Made by a program: the position numbers and the translations under genes
Shown: positions 1 through 9,913 of the stretch, in pieces
Layout: each line of letters starts with the position of its first letter
Position numbering within the stretch: position 1 is the stretch's first letter
From: Rickettsiella grylli
GTDB taxonomy: Bacteria; Pseudomonadota; Gammaproteobacteria; Diplorickettsiales; Diplorickettsiaceae
Assembly: GCF_000168295.1 (NCBI RefSeq)
Contig: NZ_AAQJ02000001.1
Coordinates: forward strand, 399,001-463,000
Reading direction: 5' to 3'
Length of the DNA: 64,000 nucleotides
Notes under the pieces: model-generated
Seen by the model: the letters and a program-made list of their open reading frames with translations, nothing else
Database searches by the model: none
Told to the model about the DNA's origin: nothing

Positions 1-35
1 TTCTAATGCATTCATTAAAAAATGAGAGACGTCGT

Positions 36-506
36 TTATTCTCGGTGATAAGGATGTCCTTTTAATAGACTCCATGCACGATAAAGTTGCTCTGCAACCA
101 TAACTCGAACGAGCGCATGTGGAAACGTGAGTGGCGAAAGCGACCAAATACGTTCTGCGTGGTTGAGGCATGTTTGACCCAAACCATCAGGTCCGCCAAT
201 TAAAAAACTGATAGCCCCTCGCGATAATTGAAAATGTTGTAAAAATTGAGCGAGTTGTTGGGTATTCCACAGCGTTCCTTTCGCATCCAAGGCGATAATA
301 CGAGATCCTTTAGGAAGTGCGGCTAATATTTTTTTTTCTTCTTCAGCAATATGTTTAGAAATTTGAGAATTTTTACGCCGTTTACTTTGAGGTATAGTGA
401 TTAAATGAAGTGTACATTCGGGAGGGAAGCGTTTTTGATACGCATGAAAACCGGTTTCCGCCCACGCAGGTAATCGCGTTCCTACCGCAATTAAATGGAT
501 AATCAT
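36..506 (-). CDS. rlmH: 23S rRNA pseudouridine-1915 N3-methyltransferase RlmH
   Basis: SPOUT-class methyltransferase that modifies pseudouridine 1915 in helix 69 of 23S rRNA, acting on assembled ribosomes with SAM as donor. The 156-aa length is that of the family. The SAM-binding knot signature FLIGGPDGLG is present, and the C-terminus ends HPYHRE as in RlmH proteins, with LVRVMVAEQLYRAW just before it. It overlaps rsfS by 4 bp, the usual rsfS-rlmH arrangement, so the two are probably translationally coupled. Assignment is secure. Confidence 0.96.
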   Translation of the reverse strand: MIIHLIAVGTRLPAWAETGFHAYQKRFPPECTLHLITIPQSKRRKNSQISKHIAEEEKKILAALPKGSRIIALDAKGTLWNTQQLAQFLQHFQLSRGAISFLIGGPDGLGQTCLNHAERIWSLSPLTFPHALVRVMVAEQLYRAWSLLKGHPYHRE

Positions 507-847
507 GTTTTATTGACGGTTCCCCATAATTTTTCAAGATTATAAAATTCGCGTTCTTGAGGTAACATAATATGAACGACGACATCGACTAAATCAATTA
601 ATATCCATTCACCTTCTTTTTCACCTTCCAACCCATAAATCGTCATATTTTTAGCTTTAGCCGCTGTGATGAGGTATTGGGCCAGTGTTTTGACATGTCG
701 GTTAGAATTTCCAGTGCAAATGATGAGATGATCAGTAATGTCAGTGAGTTGACTGACATTGAGTACGGTAATGTTTTTTGCTTTATGATCTGCTAATAAA
801 CGAACCAGATCAGTTTGTAATTCTTTCTTTAAAATGGGTTGAGTCAT
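503..847 (-). CDS. rsfS: Ribosome silencing factor RsfS
   Basis: RsfS (DUF143/Iojap family) binds ribosomal protein L14 and blocks subunit joining when nutrients are scarce. The 114-aa protein has the family core, including ICTGNSNRHVK and YGLEGEKEGEWILIDLVDVVVH. It lies between nadD and rlmH in the conserved order nadD-rsfS-rlmH, overlapping nadD and rlmH by 4 bp each. Confidence 0.95.
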   Translation of the reverse strand: MTQPILKKELQTDLVRLLADHKAKNITVLNVSQLTDITDHLIICTGNSNRHVKTLAQYLITAAKAKNMTIYGLEGEKEGEWILIDLVDVVVHIMLPQEREFYNLEKLWGTVNKT

Positions 848-1470
848 AAATATAGTTTTTGTTTTACAATATAATCGAGGACAGAGGTCGGTAATAAATC
901 AACGGGATAATGACCGTCGGCTATTGCTTTACGTATATCACTTGCAGAGAATGGTAATGTTTGTATAGGGGCCATAAATATTAACCCAGAAGGTTGTTGC
1001 ATTAATAAACGAGAATCCAACGTTAGATGTTTTTTTACAAAAACATGAATTTCTTCCGCACACGGTTTAGTCTGTAAGGGTCTCGGTACAACAAGTAAAT
1101 GCGCATAATCAATTAAAGAGGTCCATTGATACCAGAGGTTTAATTGCACTAAATTATCGTAACCAATAATAAGCCCTAAGGGAGTATTACCATATTCGAG
1201 GCGAAGGGAAGCCAAGGTTTCTATCATATAGGAAGGCGTTAATCGATGCAATTCCCGCTCATCGATAGAAAAATAAGGATAATACTGTAAAGCCAGCGCT
1301 AACATCGTTAATCGTTGGTGCTGATTAGCCACTATTTTTTTGTCAGTGACAGGACTTTTGCAAGGAATAAAACGGACTTCATCTAAATGGAGTTGTTGAT
1401 AGAGCGCAAGCGCGATTTGTAAATGACCGTAATGGATAGGATCAAAACTGCCACCGAGGATGCCTATCAT
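844..1470 (-). CDS. nadD: Nicotinate-nucleotide adenylyltransferase NadD
   Basis: Transfers AMP from ATP to nicotinate mononucleotide in NAD synthesis. The nucleotidyltransferase signature GGSFDPIHYGHL sits at residues 5-16. The reading frame is open upstream to 1575, but I chose the ATG at 1470 because an AGGAG lies 9 bases before it and the resulting 208-aa protein starts MIGILGGS, as NadD proteins do. The start is 1 base from the holA stop, consistent with one operon. Confidence 0.94.
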   Translation of the reverse strand: MIGILGGSFDPIHYGHLQIALALYQQLHLDEVRFIPCKSPVTDKKIVANQHQRLTMLALALQYYPYFSIDERELHRLTPSYMIETLASLRLEYGNTPLGLIIGYDNLVQLNLWYQWTSLIDYAHLLVVPRPLQTKPCAEEIHVFVKKHLTLDSRLLMQQPSGLIFMAPIQTLPFSASDIRKAIADGHYPVDLLPTSVLDYIVKQKLYL

Positions 1471-1471
1471 A

Positions 1472-2533
1472 CTAAGGCGCTCCTGCCATCTCATTACAAA
1501 ATCTGTCGAAAAATGTATTATTATCAGAGGGGGCTGCAATCGTAAGACAGAATAATTGTAAAGCATTCCATACATTGCCGCTGTCTATCCCTTTTATCAG
1601 TTGATCAATGTAACGTGCAAAGCCTAACAATTGATACCAGTGTGTAATAGAGTGACGTGTTAAGGCGTGTTGATATAAGTGTTGACGTTTTTCCCATAGC
1701 GCATGTTCTTTAAAAAGTGTTGTTAGATTTTTACCTTGATTTAATTCGAATGCTAAAGAAGCAAGGAGCCGACATTCACGACTCAGCGCCCATAAAATAA
1801 ACAAAGGTTCTATTCCATCTTCTTCCAGGTGCATTAAAATACGTAAACAACGTTTAGCATTTCCTGTGAGCGCAGCATCCGTTAGTTTGAAAGGATCAAA
1901 GCGAACGTTATGGCAGAGTGTTTGTTCTAAACATTCAATGGTAATGAGGTTATTTTTATCCACATATAAACGAAGCTTTTCAATGGCCTGTGCGGTGGCT
2001 AATAAATTCCCTTCAGTGGCATACATAAGATAATCAATGGCTGCTTTTTCTATTTTTAAACCGTAAGCATGAACACGTTCTGTAATCCACAGAATTAATT
2101 GTGGTCTTTGCAAAGGCCATAGAGGAACAATTAAACCAATTTTATCTATTTTTTTAAACCAAGCCGTTTGCTGTAAACGGTATTCTAGCTTTCCAGTAAT
2201 GATGAGCAAACATTGATGGTGTGGTGGGCTTTGAGCATACTGTGTGAGTGCTTTGGTTAGTTCTTCAGAAAAACCCTGTGATAGATGTAATTCAAGGAAT
2301 TGTTTTTTCGAAAATAACCCATAATTATTCATATTCGCGACCAGAAGAGCGCTATTAAACTGTTTATCCGCATAAAATACTTGACGACAGGTAAAACCTG
2401 CTTTTTTTGCGGCGAGACGAATAGCATTGCACGCAGCGTGTAATAAGACGATTTCGTCACCCGCGACCCAATAAATAGGAGCTAAGACGGTATTATTTAA
2501 TCGTTGGTTTAATTGGTCATAATGACATTGCAT
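1472..2533 (-). CDS. holA: DNA polymerase III subunit delta
   Basis: HolA is the delta subunit of the clamp loader and opens the beta sliding clamp. The 353-aa length fits. The N-terminal AAA-like region (IYWVAGDEIVLLHAACNAIR near residue 20) and the lid/collar region (LTDAALTGNAKRCLRILMHL near residue 220) are typical. It lies between lptE and nadD, the standard lptE-holA-nadD order. No Walker A motif is visible, as expected for delta. Confidence 0.93.
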   Translation of the reverse strand: MQCHYDQLNQRLNNTVLAPIYWVAGDEIVLLHAACNAIRLAAKKAGFTCRQVFYADKQFNSALLVANMNNYGLFSKKQFLELHLSQGFSEELTKALTQYAQSPPHHQCLLIITGKLEYRLQQTAWFKKIDKIGLIVPLWPLQRPQLILWITERVHAYGLKIEKAAIDYLMYATEGNLLATAQAIEKLRLYVDKNNLITIECLEQTLCHNVRFDPFKLTDAALTGNAKRCLRILMHLEEDGIEPLFILWALSRECRLLASLAFELNQGKNLTTLFKEHALWEKRQHLYQHALTRHSITHWYQLLGFARYIDQLIKGIDSGNVWNALQLFCLTIAAPSDNNTFFDRFCNEMAGAP

Positions 2534-2539
2534 AAGATT

Positions 2540-3109
2540 TTAAGGAGAACACGTACTGTAACGGAGTTGTTGGTGTAATTTTTTAGATGCTAAGCGAATT
2601 AAAAGCTGTTGAATGACATCCTGTTGCATCCTATCGCTTAAATCATTTTCTGTATTCAGATCACCCAAAAGTTGATTGGACGTCATTGAAAAGGTGCGTG
2701 TGGCTTGGATGGGTTGTGGTGCTAATAACACGTGGTGATGACAATCGATAACTTGGAATGAAATAGCATAAGTGAGTAAATACGTTGTTGTTTGGCCAGC
2801 ATTGCCTAAGCTTGTCATGGTGCGAGTAAACTGTTGTGAGAGAATTTGTAAACGAACGGGTGCCGTTGTGTTGGATGAGACGTGAACACCGGCTGCTTCT
2901 AATGCCTGTTTTAACGCTTTACTGAAGGAGTTATCGGGCTGTTTTGATTCCAAAGAAAGGGTCTGGATTGGAAGTGAAAAAACACAATGACCTCTGAATT
3001 GAAAGCCACAAGCGGTCAGCAGGCTAAACAACAAGCCCCACAAAAAAAGATTCCGGTGAACCCGTTTAACGCTCAGTTCGCATTTCCCATATCTGGTCAC
3101 ATGATTCAT
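2540..3109 (-). CDS. lptE: LPS-assembly lipoprotein LptE
   Basis: LptE plugs the LptD barrel that inserts LPS into the outer leaflet of the outer membrane. The 189-aa product has a type II signal peptide (hydrophobic segment about residues 20-33) with lipobox LTAC and acylated Cys34, followed by GFQFRG, the conserved mature start of LptE. The rather long N-region before the signal (19 residues) raises the possibility of a later start. Its place between leuS and holA is the conserved one. Confidence 0.9.
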   Translation of the reverse strand: MNHVTRYGKCELSVKRVHRNLFLWGLLFSLLTACGFQFRGHCVFSLPIQTLSLESKQPDNSFSKALKQALEAAGVHVSSNTTAPVRLQILSQQFTRTMTSLGNAGQTTTYLLTYAISFQVIDCHHHVLLAPQPIQATRTFSMTSNQLLGDLNTENDLSDRMQQDVIQQLLIRLASKKLHQQLRYSTCSP

Positions 3110-3110
3110 A

Positions 3111-5615
3111 TTAAATAACGATATTCACTAATTTTTTGGGGACAATAATAATTTTTTTAATGATTCGGTTTTCAGTATGACATTTAATAAGGGGATCGTT
3201 GAGAATAATTGTTTTTAATGTCTCATCATTGTAATGCATATCCAGTGATAATTGTGCACGTAACTTCCCATTTATTTGTATTATCCAATTAATTTTTTCT
3301 GCTATTAAAGCATCAGCGGCCACTTTAGGCCAATGTGCTTTGATAATTAAACCGGGGAATTTAAGTTCTTTCCATAACGCATGAGTTATATGAGGAACAA
3401 TGGGCGCCAGTAAGCGCAACAATATCGTTAACCCTTGCCATATAATCTGTTTAAATAAAAGTTGTGTGTCCTCCTTAATGGATGAACACAATACGTGATG
3501 GGTGGTTTGTAATGTATTGAAAAGCTTCATGCAACAGGCGATGACCGTATTAAATTGTTGTCGTTCAAAATCAAGCCGCGCACGGTGTAAAATTTCATGA
3601 ATTTGGCGACGCAACGTCCGATACTCATCAGGAACTTTTGTCCAATCGATAGGGGGTGTGAGGCTATGTTTATGGTTTTCATTCAGTTCGATGATAAAGG
3701 AAGTGCAATGATGCGCTAATGCCCATAAACGTTTTAAAAATCGATAAGCACCTTCAACGCCGGTATCTGACCATTCTAAGGATTGATCAGGAGGTGCTGC
3801 AAAGAGAATAAACAATCGTAACGTATCCGCACCGTAGTGTGATATGAGTTGGGTTGGATCGATGGTGTTGCCTTTCGATTTAGACATTTTTACACCATTT
3901 TTGAGTACCATTCCTTGTGTTAAAAGACGGGTAAAAGGCTCATTAGAATTCAATAAACCTAAATCACGTAATACTTTATGAAAAAATCGCGCATAGAGTA
4001 AATGTAATACAGCATGTTCAATGCCGCCGATGTAATGATCAACAGGCGTCCAATATTTTGCTCTGTCATCTAACATGGCTCTATTCTGCGTAGGACAGGC
4101 AAACCGTGCGTAATACCAGGAAGATTCGACAAAGGTATCAAAGGTGTCTGTTTCTCGGTGAGCAGATTGTTTACAAAGAGGACAGACCGTTTGATAAAAT
4201 TCAGGTGTATTTTTTAAAGGAGAATTTCTATCATTGAATTGAATCGTTTCAGGGAGAACAACCGGTAAATCTTCTTCGGGGACGGGGACTTCACCACAGC
4301 GTGAACAATAAATAATGGGGATAGGTGTTCCCCAATAGCGTTGACGCGAAACGCCCCAATCATGAAGTCGAAAATGGGTGGTATGCGAGGCTAAATTTTC
4401 TCTTATTAACGTTTTTGCAATCGTCACTGCAGCAAGCTCAACGCTCAGTCCTGTGTAAGGTCCTGAATTAAGTAATGTTCCTGAATTTGCAATAAAAGGT
4501 GTAGATTGATCGTTCTGTTTTTCATTGGATTGAATGACAAAACGGATGGGAAGATGATATTTCTCTGCAAATTCAAAATCACGTTCGTCATGTGCAGGAA
4601 CTCCCATGATCGCACCCGTACCATAATCCGCTTTAACAAAATTTGCGATCCAGATGGGTAAACGTTCCTGTGTAAGAGGATGATAGGCTGTGAAAGGGGT
4701 GGGAATGCCTTTTTTCTCGAGATGGGCAGTTGCTTCTTCTGATGTGGGAACGTGTTGGAACTCAGCAATACGAGCCTGTAGTTTAGGATTTTTCTGAATG
4801 GCTAAATGAGCAAGAGGATGGTGAGGAGAAAGTGCAATAAACGTAACGCCAAATAAGGTATCAGGCCGCGTTGTAAAAATTTTAATGGTTTCTAATTCAG
4901 GGCAGTTAACACGCAATGAGAGGGTTATGCCTTGCGAACGGCCTATCCAATTGCGTTGCATGGCTTTGACTTGCTCCGGCCAGGCGTCTAACGTATCGAG
5001 ATCATTTAATAATTCATCCGCGTAAGCGGTGATTTTGAAAAACCACTGTGGAATTTCTTTACGTTCTATAAGAGCGCCTGAGCGCCAGCCACGACCATCA
5101 ATTACTTGTTCGTTTGCAAGGACTGTTTTATCAATAGGATCCCAATTGACAGACGCATTTTTTTTATAGACTAATCCTTTTTTATAGAGTTGAATAAAAA
5201 ACCATTGTTCCCATCGATAATAATCAGGATTACAGGTGGTTATCTCCCGACTCCAATCAAAACTTAAGCCAAGTTGTTTAAATTGTTTGCGCATATGGGA
5301 AATATTGGAATAAGTCCATTTCGCAGGGGATATTTTTTTTTCAATGGCGGCATTTTCGGCAGGCAAGCCAAATGCATCCCAACCGATGGGATGGAGAACA
5401 TTTTTACCGAGCATGCGTTGATAACGCGCGATGACATCCCCCAAAACATAATTGCGGACATGGCCGACATGGAGATGGCCACTCGGATAAGGAAACATCG
5501 ATAAGCAATAAAATTTTTCTTTGTTCAGATCTTCAGTCACCTTAAAGCACTGATGTTCTTCCCAAAATTTTTGGATATCTGCTTCAAGTGTTAAAGGTTG
5601 ATATTGTTCTTGCAT
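3111..5615 (-). CDS. leuS: Leucyl-tRNA synthetase
   Basis: Class I aminoacyl-tRNA synthetase that charges tRNA-Leu. The 834-aa protein carries the HIGH motif as HLHVGH near residue 48, the CP1 editing domain, the KMSKS motif as KMSKSKGN, and an anticodon-binding C-terminal domain. Two CxxC pairs (YCSRCG and CPLCKQ) look like a structural zinc site in the catalytic core. The frame is open to 5642, but the ATG at 5615 has a TAAGG 8 bases upstream and yields MQEQYQPL, matching the canonical N-terminus. Confidence 0.97.
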   Translation of the reverse strand: MQEQYQPLTLEADIQKFWEEHQCFKVTEDLNKEKFYCLSMFPYPSGHLHVGHVRNYVLGDVIARYQRMLGKNVLHPIGWDAFGLPAENAAIEKKISPAKWTYSNISHMRKQFKQLGLSFDWSREITTCNPDYYRWEQWFFIQLYKKGLVYKKNASVNWDPIDKTVLANEQVIDGRGWRSGALIERKEIPQWFFKITAYADELLNDLDTLDAWPEQVKAMQRNWIGRSQGITLSLRVNCPELETIKIFTTRPDTLFGVTFIALSPHHPLAHLAIQKNPKLQARIAEFQHVPTSEEATAHLEKKGIPTPFTAYHPLTQERLPIWIANFVKADYGTGAIMGVPAHDERDFEFAEKYHLPIRFVIQSNEKQNDQSTPFIANSGTLLNSGPYTGLSVELAAVTIAKTLIRENLASHTTHFRLHDWGVSRQRYWGTPIPIIYCSRCGEVPVPEEDLPVVLPETIQFNDRNSPLKNTPEFYQTVCPLCKQSAHRETDTFDTFVESSWYYARFACPTQNRAMLDDRAKYWTPVDHYIGGIEHAVLHLLYARFFHKVLRDLGLLNSNEPFTRLLTQGMVLKNGVKMSKSKGNTIDPTQLISHYGADTLRLFILFAAPPDQSLEWSDTGVEGAYRFLKRLWALAHHCTSFIIELNENHKHSLTPPIDWTKVPDEYRTLRRQIHEILHRARLDFERQQFNTVIACCMKLFNTLQTTHHVLCSSIKEDTQLLFKQIIWQGLTILLRLLAPIVPHITHALWKELKFPGLIIKAHWPKVAADALIAEKINWIIQINGKLRAQLSLDMHYNDETLKTIILNDPLIKCHTENRIIKKIIIVPKKLVNIVI

Positions 5616-5785
5616 GACAGGTACCTTATTTTCGTGCCTCATTCTAAGATACTATTCATTCAAATAGATTAAAAGCTATTCGAAATAATTACTGATTATA
5701 TACTGTTTTTTAGATTTTTTTATTAACCCGTTTGAGAAGAACTCCCGATAATAATCTCGATTAACGAGCAGGATAAATGAACGTC

Positions 5786-7345
5786 TCAGGTTTTAGTTTT
5801 TTGACAAGCGTAACATAAGATACACAAGACTGCTAAAAAGATAATGATAGAATAATCACCTAAAAAAACCCATGGTGTTTGTCCGATACTTTTATAAAGG
5901 GTATGCGTGAGAACGCCGGATTTAAAAGGCGGTAATTTTGCTATAATTTTCCCTTTCGAAGTGACTATTGCAGTGAGTCCCGTATTACTTAAAAACGCTA
6001 AATAACGTCCTGTAGCTAACGCTTGAAATTGACCAATTTGTAAATGTTGGCCTAAAGCAAAAGAGTGACCAAACCAGGCATCATCATTAATGGTGAGGAG
6101 TAGTTGAGCCTTTTTTTTCAATGCGTGTCGAACTAAATTCGAATAAGCGATTTCATAACAGATAAAAGTTCCTAAATGAGTATGTGCGACGTTAAAAAGA
6201 GGTTGATTCGTAGGTCCCGGCGAAAAACTCGATAACGGGATATTTAATAGATTGAGTAGGCCATGTGCCCAAACAATCCACCAGGGCAGATATTCACCAA
6301 AAATAACCAATCGTTGTTTATAGTAAGTGGCCTTATCCAGACCTAAAGCTAACATCCCGTTGAAATAGTGAAAACCTTTTTGAATCGGTATTCCCGTAAT
6401 GAGTGTCGTTTTATGGTATTTCGCTTGCCTATCCAGCTGGTTTAAAAAGGGTTCAGCTTGATGCGATAAAAGCGGAATAGCTGCTTCAGGCCAAACGATG
6501 AGTCGGCTATTCCAATGAGATTGAGTTAATTGTTGATAATGTCGTAATGCCGTTTTTTGATACTGAGGGTTCCATTTTATTTCTTGAGGGATGTTTGCTT
6601 GTACTAAACTGATTTGAATCGGTTTTCCTTCTGTATGTGTCCACGGTATAAAATGGAATCCCCAGCCTAGTATCCACAAACTAATGAGGGCCAATACAGG
6701 GTAAATAGAATAAAAGTGCTTCAGATCAAGTTGGCAGTTAAAAGGTTTGTTGAAAAGAGGACAAAATACTGTGAGGAGTAAACTGGCAGTTAACGTGACT
6801 ATAAATGTTACCCCATAAATGCCCACAATAGGCGCGTAACCACTGAGAGGCGTGTTGACTTGACTTGTCCCTAATAATAACCAAGGAAATCCAGTAAAGA
6901 GTAAACTACGTACCCATTCCATTAACGCCCAGGTACTTGGAAAAATGATATAAAGTTTAATGAATGTATTTTTAGGAAAAAAATGGACAACCAAAAATCC
7001 TTGAAGCGCAGTAAATAAAGCCAGTATAAGGATAAACAGACCGGTAATGAGTGAAGCTAAGAAAAGAGAAGTATGGCCAAATTCATGAATACTAATAAAT
7101 ACCCATGAAACACCAATACCATAAAAACCGATGCCGAAAAGTAAACCTAAAATAAAGGCCCGCCCAGCAGAACTTTTTAGCCAAAGAAGGAATAAGACAG
7201 CCGGAGAAAGAATAGCGAACGGATAAATACCGACCGGGGCAAATGCAAAAGCCAGCAAGCCGCCTGCAATCAGTGCGCTTATTTCTTTATAAAAGATTGT
7301 CATGGCATAAAAAACAGGAATTAAAAAGCGAGCATTTCTGGGCAC
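5786..7345 (-). CDS. lnt: Apolipoprotein N-acyltransferase Lnt
   Basis: Inner-membrane enzyme adding the third acyl chain to the N-terminal Cys of lipoproteins. It has six to eight hydrophobic segments, then a periplasmic nitrilase domain with the Glu of VWPEAAIP, the Lys of YYKQRLVIFGEYLP and the nucleophile Cys of TFICYEIAYS, and a final membrane segment. The start is uncertain: a TTG at 7399 and an ATG at 7303 are in frame, but the GTG at 7345 has an AGGGG 8 bases upstream and gives a usual 519-aa length. Confidence 0.93.
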   Translation of the reverse strand: MPRNARFLIPVFYAMTIFYKEISALIAGGLLAFAFAPVGIYPFAILSPAVLFLLWLKSSAGRAFILGLLFGIGFYGIGVSWVFISIHEFGHTSLFLASLITGLFILILALFTALQGFLVVHFFPKNTFIKLYIIFPSTWALMEWVRSLLFTGFPWLLLGTSQVNTPLSGYAPIVGIYGVTFIVTLTASLLLTVFCPLFNKPFNCQLDLKHFYSIYPVLALISLWILGWGFHFIPWTHTEGKPIQISLVQANIPQEIKWNPQYQKTALRHYQQLTQSHWNSRLIVWPEAAIPLLSHQAEPFLNQLDRQAKYHKTTLITGIPIQKGFHYFNGMLALGLDKATYYKQRLVIFGEYLPWWIVWAHGLLNLLNIPLSSFSPGPTNQPLFNVAHTHLGTFICYEIAYSNLVRHALKKKAQLLLTINDDAWFGHSFALGQHLQIGQFQALATGRYLAFLSNTGLTAIVTSKGKIIAKLPPFKSGVLTHTLYKSIGQTPWVFLGDYSIIIFLAVLCILCYACQKTKT

Positions 7346-7405
7346 ATCGTTTACCCCTATAGAACTGTTAAATATACGGGATAAATCCGTGTAAACCAAT
7401 ACCGT

Positions 7406-8398
7406 TTATATGAAGTTCATTTTATGGAGCATAGCGTGTAGTTGGCCTCTTAATTTTTCACTGACTGATTTCTTAGTTTGATAGTGACATTCATAAATTT
7501 CAGCAGTATCTTCTTCAGCCAATTGATTTAAATAGTCATCACTGGTTAAAAGCGCATCGACTAAATGGAGCGCTAAAGCATCTTTTGCAAGCCAATGCGC
7601 CCCGGTTGCGACTTCGTGAATATCAATTTTTTTTCGATTGGATTGGATAAAGGACTTAAATAAATGATGAATTTCTTCCAGATCCGCTTGGGTTTTTTCG
7701 CGTGCTTTGGACGTGTTCTCACCAAAAAGGGTCAAGGTTCGTTTGTATTCACCGGCGGTTAATAACTCAAAATCAATATCTCTTTTTTTTAAAAAACGAT
7801 GAAAATTAGGGAGCTGTGCCACGACACCAATCGAGCCAATAATTGCAAATGGAGCGGCCAAAAGTTTATCAGCGACACAGGCCATTAAATAACCTCCACT
7901 CGCTGCAATTTTATCAATGGTGATGGTGAGAGGAATATGTTTGTTTTTTAATCGTTGTAATTGTGAAGCCGCTAACCCATAAGGTGCCACCATTCCTCCA
8001 GCACTTTCTAAACGTAACACGACTTCATCCTGTGGGGTGGCTACTTGAATCAGTGCGGTGATTTCTTCGCGGAGATTGTTAACGGCATGGGCTTTGATGT
8101 CTCCTTGAAAATTTAAAACAAAAACCTTTTTTTTCAATTGATTAGCATTTTTCTTTCTTTTCATTTTTTGTTCTTTCGTATATTTTCTGAATGCCTTCTT
8201 GGTGAGAATTTCTGCATTTAAAGTTTCAGAAAATTCTTGAAACTTTTTATTAAGCTTTTGGATACACAGTTTATCTTTGTTTTGCTCCTTTGCTTTGCGA
8301 GCAATCGAAAAAATTCCGGCGGTTGTTATTAAAATAGCAAGAACAAAAGAAAATAGTTTCGCTAAGAAGATAAGATATTCAAAAATAAAAGACATCAT
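7406..8398 (-). CDS. sohB: SohB-type S49 family membrane protease
   Basis: S49 (signal peptide peptidase A-like) protease anchored by an N-terminal membrane segment (about residues 8-28). A basic linker of about 60 residues precedes the ClpP-like catalytic domain. The Ser nucleophile region IAASGGYLMACVADKL and the following IIGSIGVVAQLPNFHRFL are characteristic. The 330-aa length is close to the 349 aa of E. coli SohB. It ends 6 bases upstream of the TTG that opens the lnt frame, so lnt may be co-transcribed. Confidence 0.9.
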   Translation of the reverse strand: MMSFIFEYLIFLAKLFSFVLAILITTAGIFSIARKAKEQNKDKLCIQKLNKKFQEFSETLNAEILTKKAFRKYTKEQKMKRKKNANQLKKKVFVLNFQGDIKAHAVNNLREEITALIQVATPQDEVVLRLESAGGMVAPYGLAASQLQRLKNKHIPLTITIDKIAASGGYLMACVADKLLAAPFAIIGSIGVVAQLPNFHRFLKKRDIDFELLTAGEYKRTLTLFGENTSKAREKTQADLEEIHHLFKSFIQSNRKKIDIHEVATGAHWLAKDALALHLVDALLTSDDYLNQLAEEDTAEIYECHYQTKKSVSEKLRGQLHAMLHKMNFI

Positions 8399-8546
8399 AA
8401 TTGACCTTTTAAGTCATGTAGAAAAGGAATAATATAGCCCAGGCGAGGCGATCGTTACAATATGATTGAACGCATTGATAAAAAATGACATGAAATCGCA
8501 AGTTTTATTTGAAAAGCGTAAATGCTTATTACTCAGGGACTGAAAA

Positions 8547-9182
8547 ATGTTAACAGCAAAAGGACTTTCTTATAGGCGTCATAACAAAACCCTCTTTAAG
8601 CAACTTAATCTTCAACTTTTTCAGGGTCAAGTGCTCCATATTGTGGGTTCCAATGGCGCCGGTAAAACAACGTTATTAGAGCTATTAACCGGGCTACGAA
8701 GACCTTTAACCGGAGAGGTGATGTGGAAGGGGGTTTCAATTAAAGAAAATAATGTGAACTTTACTGAAGAATTACTCTATATTAACCACCGGTTGGGTAT
8801 GAAATCGGCACTGACTCCAATTGAAAATCTTTACTTAGAGGTGATTCGACGAAATTTAATCCCCACCCAACCTAAACAAAAGATATTTCAAATGATTTAT
8901 TCTCTATTAGAACAAGTCAATTTAAAACAGTGTGCGAAAAGAGTATTAGCACAACTTTCTCTCGGTCAACAACGACGGTTGAGTTTAGCACGTTTGTTAT
9001 TGATTAAAGCCGATTGCTGGATTTTAGATGAACCGTTTACATCGCTGGATAAGCAAGGGACTCAATTACTGATTTCTTTAATGGAAAATCAAAGTAAGCG
9101 AGGAGGGATCATTATTTTTACAAGCCATCCTATTGCGCATTCATTCAATAGAAAAATAAAAAAAATTTTTTTAGATCAATGA
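8547..9182 (+). CDS. ccmA: Heme exporter ATP-binding subunit CcmA
   Basis: ATPase of the CcmABCDE complex that releases holo-CcmE during cytochrome c maturation. Walker A GSNGAGKTT near residue 34, ABC signature LSLGQQRRLSLARL, and Walker B ILDEPFTSLD are all present in a 211-aa protein of normal CcmA length. It overlaps ccmB by 4 bp (ATGA), the typical ccmAB coupling. It diverges from the leftward sohB across a 148-bp spacer that should carry the promoters for both. Confidence 0.95.
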   Translation: MLTAKGLSYRRHNKTLFKQLNLQLFQGQVLHIVGSNGAGKTTLLELLTGLRRPLTGEVMWKGVSIKENNVNFTEELLYINHRLGMKSALTPIENLYLEVIRRNLIPTQPKQKIFQMIYSLLEQVNLKQCAKRVLAQLSLGQQRRLSLARLLLIKADCWILDEPFTSLDKQGTQLLISLMENQSKRGGIIIFTSHPIAHSFNRKIKKIFLDQ

Positions 9183-9871
9183 TACGTAGTACTCGTTTTT
9201 TTTTAAAATTATACAGGAATATAGGGTATGAATTAATGGCCCTTTTTCGCTGCTATCAAGAACTAATACATCCTTTTTTATTTTTAGGTATCATCATTAT
9301 TTTATTTCCATTAGGGATAACGTGTGATCCGCTTTTGTTAAAAAAAATTTCAGCGGGCATTTTTTGGGTAATTATCTTATTTTTAGTATTACTGATGTTA
9401 GATCAACTTTTTAGAAATGATTGGAAGGAAGGCGCTTTGGAACAGCTCATTTTATTACCCCAGCAACTGACTTTACTCGTATTTGTTAAGTTATTTGTTT
9501 TTTGGCTTGTCATTAGCGTGTCTTTACTGATTATGGTGCCCATTTTGAGTATCAGTTTGTTTATTCCCGTTGTGGCTTTAAAAACACTTTACTTGACCAT
9601 TTTACTGGGAACGCCGACATTAATTTTTTTGGGAGGGATAGCACGCACGTTAACGTTAGGTCTTCATCAAAGTAGCTTGTTGGTTATATTAATCATTATT
9701 CCTTTCTATATCCCCGTATTAATTTTTGCAAGTAGCGCCATTCATTTAACCAGTATGGGATTGCCTATGAAGGGTGCTTTAGCGTGGCTAGGTGTCCTCA
9801 TGATTCTGAGCGTGAGTTTATCTCCTTTTATCATTAGTAAACTATTACGGTCGGGTATTGTGTTTTCATAG
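9179..9871 (+). CDS. ccmB: Heme exporter membrane subunit CcmB
   Basis: Six-helix membrane protein that pairs with CcmA. The 230-aa sequence is almost entirely hydrophobic and has the CcmB hallmarks FRNDWKEGALEQLILLP near residue 80 and LGTPTLIFLGGIARTLTLG. It is translationally coupled to ccmA and followed 42 bp later by ccmC. Confidence 0.94.
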   Translation: MIRSTRFFLKLYRNIGYELMALFRCYQELIHPFLFLGIIIILFPLGITCDPLLLKKISAGIFWVIILFLVLLMLDQLFRNDWKEGALEQLILLPQQLTLLVFVKLFVFWLVISVSLLIMVPILSISLFIPVVALKTLYLTILLGTPTLIFLGGIARTLTLGLHQSSLLVILIIIPFYIPVLIFASSAIHLTSMGLPMKGALAWLGVLMILSVSLSPFIISKLLRSGIVFS

Positions 9872-9913
9872 CTCTCTTTTTTCTGATTGTTCTGATTTTA
9901 AAGGAGTACTCAC